Shown here piece after piece: positions 48,501 to 60,900 of a stretch of DNA of 64,000 nt; the stretch's first letter is position 1, and each line of letters begins with the position of its first letter. The translations under genes were made by a program, and so were the position numbers. This DNA is from Anarhynchus alexandrinus (lineage: Eukaryota > Chordata > Aves > Charadriiformes > Charadriidae): positions 2,953,884 to 3,017,883 of the forward strand of contig VUYV01000100.1 of the NCBI GenBank assembly GCA_008711295.1, given 5' to 3'. Under the pieces are notes generated by a model. It saw only the letters and a list, made by a program, of their open reading frames with translations, searched no databases and was not told the origin of the DNA.

Positions 48501-51500
48501 TCACAGAAGGCCGTTCAAAGTTTGACCATCTGAATTGTTTGGCAGAAGACCTGAGCTTTGGGAAAATGCAGCACGTTTGCCTTTTAATTTTGTTGGGTTT
48601 TAAAATATTTGCCATAAGATGGTAGCATTCCTTATCAATCTTAAGGGGGATTTTTTTAGCCTTTTTAGATGTTGACTTAGGCGCATCTGAAACAGTTTCT
48701 AAAGGATAAAAATTAGCAGGGCTTGTTAAACAGCCTTTGATCACTCAGACCTGTTTGAACAACCTTGTCTGCTACACTTATGCTCAATTTGGGACCTTGA
48801 TGACAGAAAGCCACCAAGTAATAGTGGGTGAAGAAAGAAGATAAAGTAACCCGCTCCTTTACACAGTGAAATGGCTTCACTGGACAGCCTAACCTTCCCT
48901 GCAACTAAATGCAAAAATTCTTAGGAAAAGAAGCAACAGACCCTGTTCCCAGAAATAAAGCCATTTGTGACCCAAGCAGGACAATACTAGAGGGGATTTC
49001 ACTACTCTCTGTGGTAGTTTTTCAGCTGTCTCCTTCTCTGCTTCCTGTTCAGCCAGAAAGATCCATATTTCCTGTAGTGCCCTTCTAAATCAACCTTGTG
49101 TCAACACACTGGTGGTCCAGACCTGAGCTGGGATTAATCTTTCTTCAACATTTCTGCAACAATATCCCTCTGTTCCACTGGAGGGGAGAAACAAGCCATT
49201 TTTTTTTTCTAGGTTGTGAACAACATAACATCATATAACAACACATGGAGAAGAGAGGAGCTTATGTAAAGAGCAAGGGGGTATGTTCTCCACTTCTGTT
49301 TTGGGGGCAAAAAAAAAGAAACTGTACAGACAGCAAAGAATAAAATTTTCAAAGAAGGGAGAAAGAATCAGCATCCTACTTCTAGAAACTTTCCTTTCAA
49401 AGGTGAGCAATCAGGCTTGGGGGGAGGGGGGGGAAAGATGTGTATCCATAAAACCCACAAAAACTTCAGAGGCAGTTTTCAAGAACTGCTATGTAACATC
49501 TGCCACTGAAGACAGAGACTCCTTGACCATGTCACCTCAAAATATGAATTTAGTATGGTGCTTCTGATACAGCTAAAAAGCCATACATGACACAGAGGAG
49601 TATTAGCAAGGTCATTGCAGGAGTGTGTATACAATGCAGTTCCTGTTGGTTGAGTTAAACAAGTGTAACCTGTATTTGAGCTCTTACCTCATACCAAAAC
49701 TGGCTGTACCTGTTTGCCCTAAGCTTGTAAATTTATTAAAATGTCAGCCACAATAACAAATCTGTGGCTTTGTGGGTATGCCAGGAACACGTGCTCGTAA
49801 CAGGACTTTTCAAATGAATCTTTAGAATGCAGTTCTGCTGGACTTGAGCTAAGGGTAGCATATTCCCACAGTCACTCATGTTGAATTAAGTTTCCCAAAG
49901 TAATTTTAATTTAAATTTTATATGACTACTGTTTAAGTACTATGGATCCACTTCCTGGGAATTAATTACCAGCTTAGATGAATAGACGAATCATTATCTT
50001 CACAAAATAGTTAATTCCCCCTCAACTCTCCTTTTCCTGGTCATTATTAAAAGCAGAATACATGCTCATCAAAGTAAATATAGCAATGAATTACCATTCA
50101 GGAGAGCCTTGGGGGGTGAGGTTTTTGTTTTGGTTTGGTTTTGACTGTGGTCTTTCAAACACTTGTTTATTAGAATTTGGTCAAAATTGTTGTTAGTTGT
50201 GCAATGTAATGGTCATCTATGCAACCGCTTGATGAAACCGGGGGGAAATTATACCAGGGCCTTAACTTTGGACACTTCTACATACACGTTAAGCCACAAA
50301 AATATCATAAAATAGTTTTAATGTAATTTATTACTTACATAAGAAACATTAATTCTGTATATATCTATTCCTGCTGGCAGCCCAATCCCTGTTTAGGTCT
50401 GAGGAATAGCTTGGAAAAAGGATGGGCAGGAGTAGGCTGCTTCCATCAAGGAAATATATTTCTGCCCACTTCCCCAGATCTGCTCCTCAGATCTGGTTTG
50501 TACGTCAGAAGTTTTACCGAGAGCACAGGACTAGGAATCACACCCAGACTGACGCCCTCTTAGTCTACCAAGTGCTACATACAAATCTACTTGAGAAGCA
50601 TCAAGGGGAAGTCTACAACATATTCCACCAAACAGCACACAGACCACTTCCCAACACCTGCAACAAAATTAAGATCTGTGGTAAAGACCAAAAAAATCAC
50701 AGCTATGATGCGCCATAGGAAATGATAAGGAGACATCAATGCCACAGCTGATGCCACAGGTGTCTAATTATAAATCAAGCTGCATCTTGAAGTCCCCAAG
50801 CACCAAATTTCATCATCTATGGCACAACTTAAATGATTTCCCTTCTTTAAACATTATTCTCCTTCCATCACCCCATCTTGTCGCTGAAATATACTTACAA
50901 CAACTCATTCTAACCCTCTGGCTAATTAGGCTAAAGAAACTAGGGTTTGCTTCAAATAACAGGTTCCCCAAATCATCCTAGTGGACTTACCTGCATTTGT
51001 TCTAATGTAAATCCCTTTTTTGACAGCAATATGCAGTATTCCAAATCAAAGCTTACCGAATAGTAAAAGCTGGTTCACATTAGCTAAAATTCTTTTTCAG
51101 AGATGAACCAGCTGAACATTTCTTAATCATCATCCAGTCAACCCATCCACCCAGACTTTTCTGCTATGCTTCAAATTGGCAAGTCCACAGTTTAGAGCAA
51201 AAATTGTTCTTAATGCATCACAATCTGGCATTTTATGAGGGTGAGCTCCAGTTAGAACTCCATCTAATTCTGCTTATACAGGAACTTGGTCCTTTTGAGG
51301 CCAAAACCTCCCTACTTTATTTCTTTCTTCCGTTGACCAGCATGGTTCTAGACAAATCATATACCTGGCAAAATGTATCATTCATCAAAAAAGAAATCAT
51401 TCTATAATTCTAAGAATCTCTTTTATAAGTATTTTGCCCATTTGGCTCTGGAAAGCCAAAGACTATTGGGATGTAGTCTTTCATTCTGGGAAGACAGACT

Positions 51501-52223
51501 CAAGTTTAGGGCTTCCCAGGGAAAAGCGATGGGTAATGGGTATCAGAAAGTTTGGTATTCCCTCCAAAGAGGAAGCACTGGGTATATCTTGCCCTAGCTG
51601 TGTTCTTCCTCTCATGAAGCGTTACAAGAAAGCGTAACACGCGTCAATCCTTCCTCTCCCTGCCCCTTTGGCTAACCACCGTAGTGGTTAGTCACATGTT
51701 TTTACTGTGAGTTTAGTGCAGTTTTTCTCATGTTTTGGTTTCAGTAGGCTGGCAGTTTGCATGCATTATAATGAAATAGTACTTGATGCTCCATAGTTGA
51801 GACTGAAGGTAGATAAATTTCATCTGCACTTTTACCCCAGTGGTTCACCAATCCAGAGAATAATGAGACTGAACTTGCCACAGAAAAGCTCTCAGGTCAA
51901 TGCAACAAACAATGGTGTAAATCAGAAGTGATTCCATAGCAGTGAGCCTGGGAGGGTCCTTAGTTTCCCACTTCTTGCTTTTTTAACCTATTAAGGTTTG
52001 AGACTAGTGTGGAAGGGGTGTTATTTTCTTCACCTCCACCCTCCAGCTGAAGGACCCTTGATGGCAGGAGAAGAAATGAAAAGCAAGGGATAGGCAAATA
52101 CTGCTAGACTTTGCAGATTAATAAAACATAGAATGGCCTCTCATCCTGCGAACTATCCAAGGTAATGTTCAGACTTGGGAAACCCAAAAGATATTTGGTA
52201 GATCTCAGTAAATTTTTTAGTTT
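42559..52223. other. Long non-coding interval
   Basis: Unique AT-rich sequence. The longest unexplained open frame of the window is here (43905-44495, minus, 196 codons), plus a Lys-rich one at 48322-48744 (minus, 140 codons); neither is recognisable. A short TG repeat is at about 43343-43356, and a G-run (GGGGGGAGGGGGGGG) at about 49419-49433. Confidence 0.45.
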
Positions 52224-52249
52224 AATTACCAAATCTCAATTTGGTAATT
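52224..52249. repeat. Perfect inverted repeat, 11-bp arms, 4-base loop
   Basis: Arms AATTACCAAAT (52224-52234) and ATTTGGTAATT (52239-52249) around the loop CTCA, within AT-rich flanks that repeat TAATTT and GGTTAATT words. Tight enough to form a cruciform; no terminal repeats or target duplication seen. Confidence 0.8.
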
Positions 52250-52580
52250 TTTGGTTAATTTTTAGGTGACAGCGGCAAAAAGAAGATATCTTGCATTGGA
52301 AGGACTCAACATCAAAACATGAAATAAAAACAGCCAAATCGTCCTGTCTGCCTTCCAGTAATTGCAGAAGACTTGAAGTCTATTATGAACACATTGTTAT
52401 GGGAAGACTTGTGTTGGTCTGTTTGATTTTCCTGCATCATGACATAGATTTACAGTTCTCACAACCCATGAAATTTATGCTTCCCAGCATATATGCAGGT
52501 TGGTATAGATCGGATACCTTCTTGCCTAAACAGACTATGCCTGTAATGTGAAGAGATGCCCTGAAGAGTATTAGCAGGGG

Positions 52581-52596
52581 AAAAAAAAAAAAAAAA
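52581..52596 (+). repeat. Poly(A) tract, 16 bases
   Basis: Uninterrupted run of A with no recognised retroposed body upstream. Confidence 0.95.
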
Positions 52597-54722
52597 GCCC
52601 TGGGGTCTGCACATATTCTCCACCTGCGCTACACTTTCGGCAGAAATTAGGAGCCCAGGTCACAGGCTAGTGCTTTGTGCAGCACTTATCTATCAGAGTG
52701 CTGCTCTTAATACAAATAATAAGTAGGAAACGATACAGGATATGTAGCACTGACAGACTTTTTAAAGTCTCTTTTTTAAGGCTGCTTTATAAACTAAGGT
52801 TTAATAAGACTCTTAGCTTAAGCTTTATCATCTCCTTTTGATCTGAGAGGAAGGGAAATGTTCACAAGCAGGAGGAAGCACTAGAAGTGAATTTCTCACC
52901 TGCACATTAGAGAGGATCCCAGAATGAGATCTGACTAGCTTAGGTAACCAGACATACAAAAATAAGCCTGAAGGTTAGAACTAGTTTGCTTATCAACACT
53001 TTGATAATTTAATTACACCCACTTATATGTGTAATGATGAAGCTCTCCATTAGTGGTCAGGTGATAAAGATGGGCTGTGTCCAGGCATGGCATTCCTGTG
53101 GCCCTGGACTCATGGTCAGTCATGCTGAAGCTCCTGCCCTTGCCACTTCTCAATTTAGCAAGCCCAACTGCTTGGGTGAGGTTCAGCACTAGTGGCCTTG
53201 ACACATATTAACATTTCTCAATGTTGTAAAGCTTATAAGGATTCCATCATGAAGATGCTTATCTTCACGTGTTAAGTGCGTACGTGATACTACCTTGAGC
53301 ATTTCTTTAACGCAATATTGGTGTTACAGTATTTCATTTTGCCATTTTCAATGATTAACATTTTCCACAAAGTTCTCATAAAGTCAGTTCTATGGGATGC
53401 TTGAGAGACACTTGGGACATGGATTCCTTTTGTTTTGGTCCCCAGCTCATATCTGGGATTAGCACAGTATTTCAACTCCGACAAAGAGAAGATGCTTGGA
53501 AGTGGCTTACGAACTGCCTGGGGACTAGGAAAAGGAAGTAAAGATCTTTAAGGAATCTGTTTAGCAGTCATGAGACAAAAAAAAACCTTGAATGTCACAT
53601 CTATGAACACGAATCTGAAACTATAGGCCCATAAATGCCTTTGAGCAGGTTATCTGATGAAAATGGGTGATGTGTAGGTAACTTCAAGCATTAAAGTTTT
53701 TTTCTTAATTGGTTTAAACTGAAGACAAATACAAATAGCATTTCCTTGCTTGTAATGATCATTCAAGCAGAATTCATCTACCCTTGATTGAATTTTTAAG
53801 AAAGATTGTTTCAGTACACAGATTTCCTCCATAATGTTCCCTCTGCCAATAAAGGAAGAGTTTATTATATTTCCATAATTCTCTTGGGAGGAGTTTGGTG
53901 GGTTTTTTTTTCTTTTATGATACAGCTGCACCTATGTCTAATAACTTGCAAAACAGCTAAACTCTAGCTACACTGGAGTCACATGAGTTTCCCCACATTG
54001 CGTCATCGCCTCTCCTGAGAAAAGTCTCAAATAGGTCCATCCAAAATAATTACTGTTTACAATTAGTTTCTATATTTCATTAAAAAAAAAATGAAATCTT
54101 ATTTTCTGTTTATGCAAAAATCTCACTTGCATGAAAAAGGTGGAGATAAACAGTGTTTAGCAATCACAGGATTAACTGTTTTCCTTAAAGGCACCTACAT
54201 TCCTAATTGTATTTTGAAACTTAAAAAATATGGTGGGAGTTTCCTCTCCCAAATCCAAGTATTCATCATGTTTTGAAAAGTCCACTTATTATATATTGGG
54301 AGGGTTTGCATTTCAGCCATCAGACCTGTCTGGACTCCAGTTGTAATATTATCTGCGTTTTCAAAAAAGTTGCTCATGACCTTCCTCCCTCACTTCCATG
54401 TCCAGGGAGGATGAACATGCCGGTGTTTACCATTTCAAAGAGATCAGCTTTTAATCTCTGCTCACAGCACTAGAACTCTAATCCCTCATAACTTCTAATC
54501 TCTTATGCACAGGTCATTGCAGAACACAGTTATGATATCACCTTCCCTCTGGAAAAAACACTCAACCACAACCACCCACACCCTACAGCATGAATCTTTT
54601 GTACTGTAGTATCTTCTCAGATCTCACCTTCTCAATCAGACAAAGCATAACTGTCTTGCAGCCTTACCAGCTTTGTTCCTTTCCACTTATCTCGTGTAGC
54701 ATGCTAACCCACACACGGGCGC

Positions 54723-54741
54723 CCTTCCTTCCTTCCTTCCC
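54723..54741. repeat. TTCC microsatellite
   Basis: Four CCTT/TTCC tetranucleotide units in a pyrimidine-rich stretch. Confidence 0.9.
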
Positions 54742-54880
54742 ACCACCGCTGCCAGCTCAAAGCTCTATCATCTGTATTTCCCACACCCGTGTGCCCTTTC
54801 TACTCCACACCACCTGTGCACAGAAAGCACCTGAGGACTGTGGTAAAAGAGCCCCTGAACATTTTGAGGAGAAAAAAAAA

Positions 54881-54909
54881 CAAACAGACAAACAAACAAA
54901 CAAAAAAAC
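54881..54909 (+). repeat. CAAA tetranucleotide repeat
   Basis: CAAA units with one CAGA interruption, preceded by a short poly(A) run. Confidence 0.9.
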
Positions 54910-57900
54910 AGTGAAAAGAGAGCAGAGAAAGAAATTAATTTAATTCACTCAAGAAGCGAGGAGCTGATCCTGCCCTTGAACTCTTCCCTTGCCCAGGACC
55001 GGCAGGCAGCCCCGTGCGCCTTTGCAGGGGAGGAAAGGAGGGCAGATAGTGCTGTCAGAGCTAAATACTGCATAAGCAAACGAAGGTCTCCTCCTGCCTG
55101 CCCCAGAGGCTGGTGCATGGGCAGCAGAAGCAGCATGGCTGCAGCCCTGCCCTTCCCAGCTCTGCGGAAGAGCAGCGAGCGAGGGACAGCCTGCTGAGCC
55201 AGCCTTGACGGGATGCGAGATCTCAGGCAGTGGGTCCCAATTGGGACACTCACCTTTAGGTGTCTACTGGAGCACTAAACACGCTATAGCCATGGGATAC
55301 CCAGCAAGCGCAAGCAACAGACCAATTTGTATCACCAAGACCTAAGCAGACACCTACTGACTTCTCACCTCGGTACTCCCCATAGCACGGAACGTGAGTT
55401 GGCATCTAAATTCTCACCTGATAAAAGCTTCTAATCACAGATGTCCCAAACTCAGAATGAATCCCCCTCACTTCCCCACCTTTCAGCCACCTTAAGCTCT
55501 TATACTGTCCCTCTCCTTGTAGTATCTTGCTCTTCATAAGACCCCTACAGAAGTCAGAGGCATGAAAAAGTAAAGCAAACAAAGTTGTGGCAAGGCAAGG
55601 AATTGCACCCAGATTTGCCCAGTTAATGCACGGCTCTGAGGACTGTCATTTGGCCACCGTAGGCTTTCCGGGCTGGAGTCTGGTCAGAGCAGGCGGCTCC
55701 TTCAGAGTTCGGGAAAGGACTAACACAAACAATAAAACCAGAAGTTTTAAATATTTATGACAGTCCGGAGTGATGGAGGCTGAGATTTCAAGTAGATTTT
55801 ATGTTTTTGATATTATCTGGCTTCAGATGGGGTCACAAGCAGAGAGAGCTTCCCACAGGGAAGACAATTTCCACAGAGCAGCATGTCTGTCTGCTCTCAC
55901 CGTTTGTTTCACTTCCCAAGGAACAAGCTGTGTCTAACCCTGATGAAGTTTTAGCTGAGGAAACAGAAATAGATCCGTTAAAATCGATCCCATAGGTCAT
56001 TGTAATAGAGAACAAGGGAACATATCTTCATAGCAAGCTTGTGCAAAGCCCATGGAAATTGAGGCCTGCCGCAGCACGTCTACATGCACGGCTGCAGGTG
56101 CGCGGCAGCGGGGAGACGTACCCTGCTGCTCTCACCTCATAGCACAGGTAGCAAGAGCAGGGACACTGCAGCCACATGCACCCCCACACCGCTTGGCAAG
56201 CCAAGCAGAGCCCAGATTTCCAGGGTTGGAGTTTTTCCTCCTTCTTTTAGCACCAATCAGGTGGTGTATATACTTGGTCTTCTGGATCTTTAAGAGCCCC
56301 CCTCACCCCCACTTTCTAGGTCTGCTCCTATTTACTTGTGCTAGCTCTTATGAAGCTGCTACAGGGATGCTTAACTGTCCTGACATTGCTTCTTATGTAT
56401 TTTTTTTTAGCACTAAAAGGTTCACCATCACTGTTGCTACCTTCCAAAGTTCCAGCTCCTGCTATTTGCGGCATCAGAGTCAAAATGTTTCTTTGTTAAA
56501 TCTAGCAAGGAACTAATTTATTTTAAATTGTTTTCTATTGTATTTTACACTACTGCCCTGAGCCATCTGGATGATAAGTAGTAATATAAATGATTGCTTC
56601 AATTATTAACACTGGTGACCTTTGCTGAAATGCAGCAAGGAGGAGAAAAGTATAGCCAGGCTGCTTTGCTAATAGCAATAATCAGCCAGGAGGTCTCAGT
56701 GGGAATGGGAAAACATGGAGCTATATTGCCTGCTAGTTTGCACAGGGAGGTGGAGGAGAAGCAGCAAGCAGGAGGAGGAGGATTTGGTGCATGTTCCACT
56801 CCTATCTCTGTATCTCATGGTACTGTCATGTAAAATATAACAGGGAGTTTAATGAGACATGAAGCCAAGATAGACACCTGGTCTGGTGCAGCACAATATT
56901 CTTACTTGATATGGAGAACTAAAGCACATTTCTAAAATGCTCTATGATCCTCAAAAAGACAATTAGCTTCCCAGTCATGTTCTGCGGTATTTTCCTTGGA
57001 CTGAACCTCTGAGGGCTGCACACTGTTACGAATCACTTGGGTCTTGCCAAGTTTAGTTCAAGTGTTTGGATTTATGACGATGCTCAGGCAAGGGACTGAA
57101 CAGGTAAGCGATCTTCTGCCCCTGGGGACCATGCAGCGCTCCCTCTTTTCTTCTTTTGATTGCAAACTCCATGCTGAGTGGCAGGTGGGGGAACTAATGC
57201 AGAAGAGAGAACAGCAGGTTTCCCCCCCATACCCACTTACATTCACTCCACTTGGGGGGTGAATGCTGTAGCTCTGTCTTAATCTCAGTCAGACAACAGC
57301 CTGAAAAACACCAGAGAGTGAAGATTAGCAAAATAAGAGCCCATTATAGCTGGCTGCTCAGGCAGAGAAGCTGCTCAGCTCCCTGGAGAACTTTGTAATT
57401 TACCATCCGGTTGTTCTCCAATCCTCAGTCAACTTCAGCCACGTGGCTTCCCCAGGGGCTCTCACAGTGACTAATGTCGATTTTCTCTAGTGGAGACACT
57501 GCTGTAGCATTACCACTCAGTGGATGAAGTCCTGAGCACTGGCTGGAGCAGGAACGGCTCAGGTGAGCTCCACGCACCCTGAGCAGCAGGATGAAGGCTT
57601 CCCTGTGCGTGGAGCCCTGGTAGCTCAAACACAGAGCAATGACAGACTACTGGGATTTTCAACCTATCTCCAAAGACTTCTGGTTCAGAATTTAGGTGCC
57701 AGACTAGCAGTGTACTGGGTGCAATACAGTTAAAGAGGTTAATTAGTTTTTTTACTGAAGTGTGAAAAATCTCCCTTCTCCTGTTGAGTTGCATCGGTTT
57801 TGCTGCTACCAGTGACATCGCTGCTGTAAATAGCTGTGCTGGAAACAGCTTAGTCCAAGGCACTTGAGCCTCTTACCACCCACAAGCTAGAGCTTTCTCA

Positions 57901-60900
57901 CATGCTCAGTTCCTTCCCCTGGCTCATCCGCTTCCCTAGAGTGCAGCTCTTCCTAACCCAGAGGATGAGGAGAGCTGCTTCATGGCCACTCTCCCCTTCC
58001 TCTCCAAACCGAATGAAGAGCACCCCAAGGAGACTGGAGTGTATCAGATGGACCATCTGACCTGACCCAGGCAGAGTGACTTCAGGGAGAGCAGATACAA
58101 CAGCACACCCACAGCTTGCATGGATGCTTTGTGCTGCTGCAGTGGGTCTGAGACACTTGCTAGTAGTTGGATCTCCTCAGCTGAACATTGTGGGTCAGAT
58201 TTCCCAGATGTGAGTTTTTATTAATTCAGTCTTCATAGTTTTTAGCAGGGAAAGCATGCGACATGATTTGAAGTGCTAACCCTGCTCTCCCGGTGTTTGT
58301 TATCTTCTTTGATGGGACAGCTTAAACTGCACCAGTCTCTTTGATGGTGGGGCAAATACTTGATATATACTCCTCACTCAAAAGTCAGTCTGCTCTCTGA
58401 AGGATTCCACTAAATGTCCGAGAAAGAATTTCACTCCTCTTCTCTCCTGGAATAGGAAACCTTGTCAATATTGCCTTGTGACACTTCGGCTGTCCCATGG
58501 GCTTGTGAATTAAAGGGGTGATGACTATCAACAGCACATCCTACGAGGATGCCCACAAGCGTGTCCTGGCAGTACTCCCTCCCCTTCTAACCCCAGCAGG
58601 GTCTCTGTCCACACACGAGTCTGGTGATCAGTGACCTTCCCTAGGAGCAGGTGGCAGCTCTCCCCAGCTACGCTTTATGCAGCACCAGGCGCTGCAATTA
58701 GTTGTGATGTAATTAGGAGTGAGGAGCAGAACATACTTTGCGGGAATGGTTTGGGAGCCTGAGGCAAAAGGCTTCTGTCCATCAGCTGGTGGGCTAAGTA
58801 ATTTTGAAATCCTTAAATAAGTGATGCTGAGCTCTAGCAAGGGTTCAGATAATCAGAGAAGGAATTTCATCTGTCTCATCTGAGAAAACAAACAACAAAG
58901 GGAGGTAATAAGAAGTTCCCGGTAGCTTCTTTTAAAGGAAGTATATAATGAACAACGTGAAATAACATTGAAAGCTCATGTATAAAAAAATCCACACAAT
59001 CTGACACATGTTGACTAGAGACTTTCCTCTGATAACAGGATAGCGGAAAAGCTATTTGAAAAGGGGATATTAAGCTATATTAAAACTACTCTAAAAGGTA
59101 AGATCCAAGGAACAATGGCTTTGTTGCTGTGCTTCTGACAAGTCCAGACAACAGCTGCAGTTTTCCCCACGCTAAAAAGAAAGAGGTGTTTTCAGTGACT
59201 AGAAGAGCATCTGATATCCCCTCACTCCTCATCGTGGGAGTCATGAGAACATAGCATGGAAAGGGCAGGTGGGGACGAGCTGCCACCCCAAGAAGGGACA
59301 GAGGAGGAACGCCAAGTAGGCACCGCATGGCTTGGCACAGCAGCCACCCAGGACCGCTCTCACCAAGGGTTGGCAATAAAGCCCAGAACCACCCCAGCAC
59401 ATGCAAGGGCATATTCATGCAAAAAATGATCATCTCATCTTGGTGAGTAGATTCTGCTTTCCTACCATCTGCTAGTTGTGTATTTACTGTACAGCGAAGG
59501 CTGAAATTTATTAGCATAAGTAAGCAAAAGACCAAGCCATATGGTTTCCAATACTCCTTTGAATTATCTGCAGGCTCATCAGGAATCACTCAACCATCTA
59601 GCTGAACACTGAGACCTCAAGGAGCCAGTGACACTTCTGCAGAGACAATTTTGTCTCTCTCTCCCTTTCCTGTGGGTCCCTTGAGCTTAGAAGGAGGCCA
59701 GCATTTATTTCCTCAGCGTTGGGGAATCTCATGCTTCAGAGCCGCAGCTAATCACCGCTGTGGAGCAGAGGGAATAGCAGGCAGCCATGTACGGCACTAA
59801 GCAATGGAGGACAGAGCAGGTTGGTCATGTCCTTGCTTGCCTAAAACCACTTTATCACAAAGAATCCAGCATGAACAATAGCATTGCCACAAAGGACAGC
59901 TGGCCCCAGGTGGTATGCTGGAGTCCACATTCAAATGAGAGGGCTCATCCCCTCTCTCCTGGCTTCTCACTACCTTTAGACCTCACCTTCTGGATACTTT
60001 GGTCCCCATGACAGACAGTCAGCACTTGCCAGGCACAGTGACAGTACATCCCTCTGGATGAAACAGCACAAGCCCTTTTTTGAAGTTAATCTTCAGTAAA
60101 AATGCATGAAGTCCCAAGAGGGGGAGGGAGACAGGCAGCCTCGTGGGCCTGGGTGAAAGAGGCAGACGTGAACACCTCTAAATGACATTTTTCAAATTTG
60201 GCTCCTTTCATTAACCAAAGGCCTTTGTTGCCTTTATGTCTGCTTAGGAGACAACAGAGAGGAAGTATTGTTGTCAAGCCATTCTGCGGCAGGCAGGAAT
60301 CCACATTAATCACTCCATACTGGCTGCTGACGGTCTCAGAAAAAAAAGGGCACATCCCGCTTTGAACTAGCATGACAGTAAGAAGCCACTTGTAAATTAA
60401 TGCAGAAAACCTCAGAAGACTATGGCTGGCTAACACAAATGTAGTGAGTGACTCGCAAAATGAAAAAAGAAGAGAAAAATGTAATCAATAATTCAGAAGA
60501 TTTCCTGAATAAGATATTATATGATGCAATGTGCTCCAAACCCTCATCTATTCTCTTTCTCTCACAGCTCACTGAAGCAAGTTAAACATTTTCTGCTCCC
60601 CTTTGATGCATATATAAACAGATAATCTCATTGCAGTGGCATGGCATGATAACATGTATTGATGGTACCGGACGTGTGCAGCCCTATTCTATATATCTAT
60701 TACCATTAGCAAGGGTCCTCAGAGACATATTGCCATATTGAAATTAAGTCCTCGTCCTCATCCAAGACACAACACTGTATACTTACCAGGTATGTAAATC
60801 CAGCAGTGTAATTTTGGATTTACACACCTAAGAGTACAGGCGCTAGTCTTTACACAGTACTTCAGGACCTCACTTCTTGAAAAGAATAAAATTTGTTTCA

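Noticed and set aside
49419..49433. G-rich run considered as a G-quadruplex regulator
   Set aside because: One short G-run interrupted once, with no nearby promoter or gene to give it meaning.
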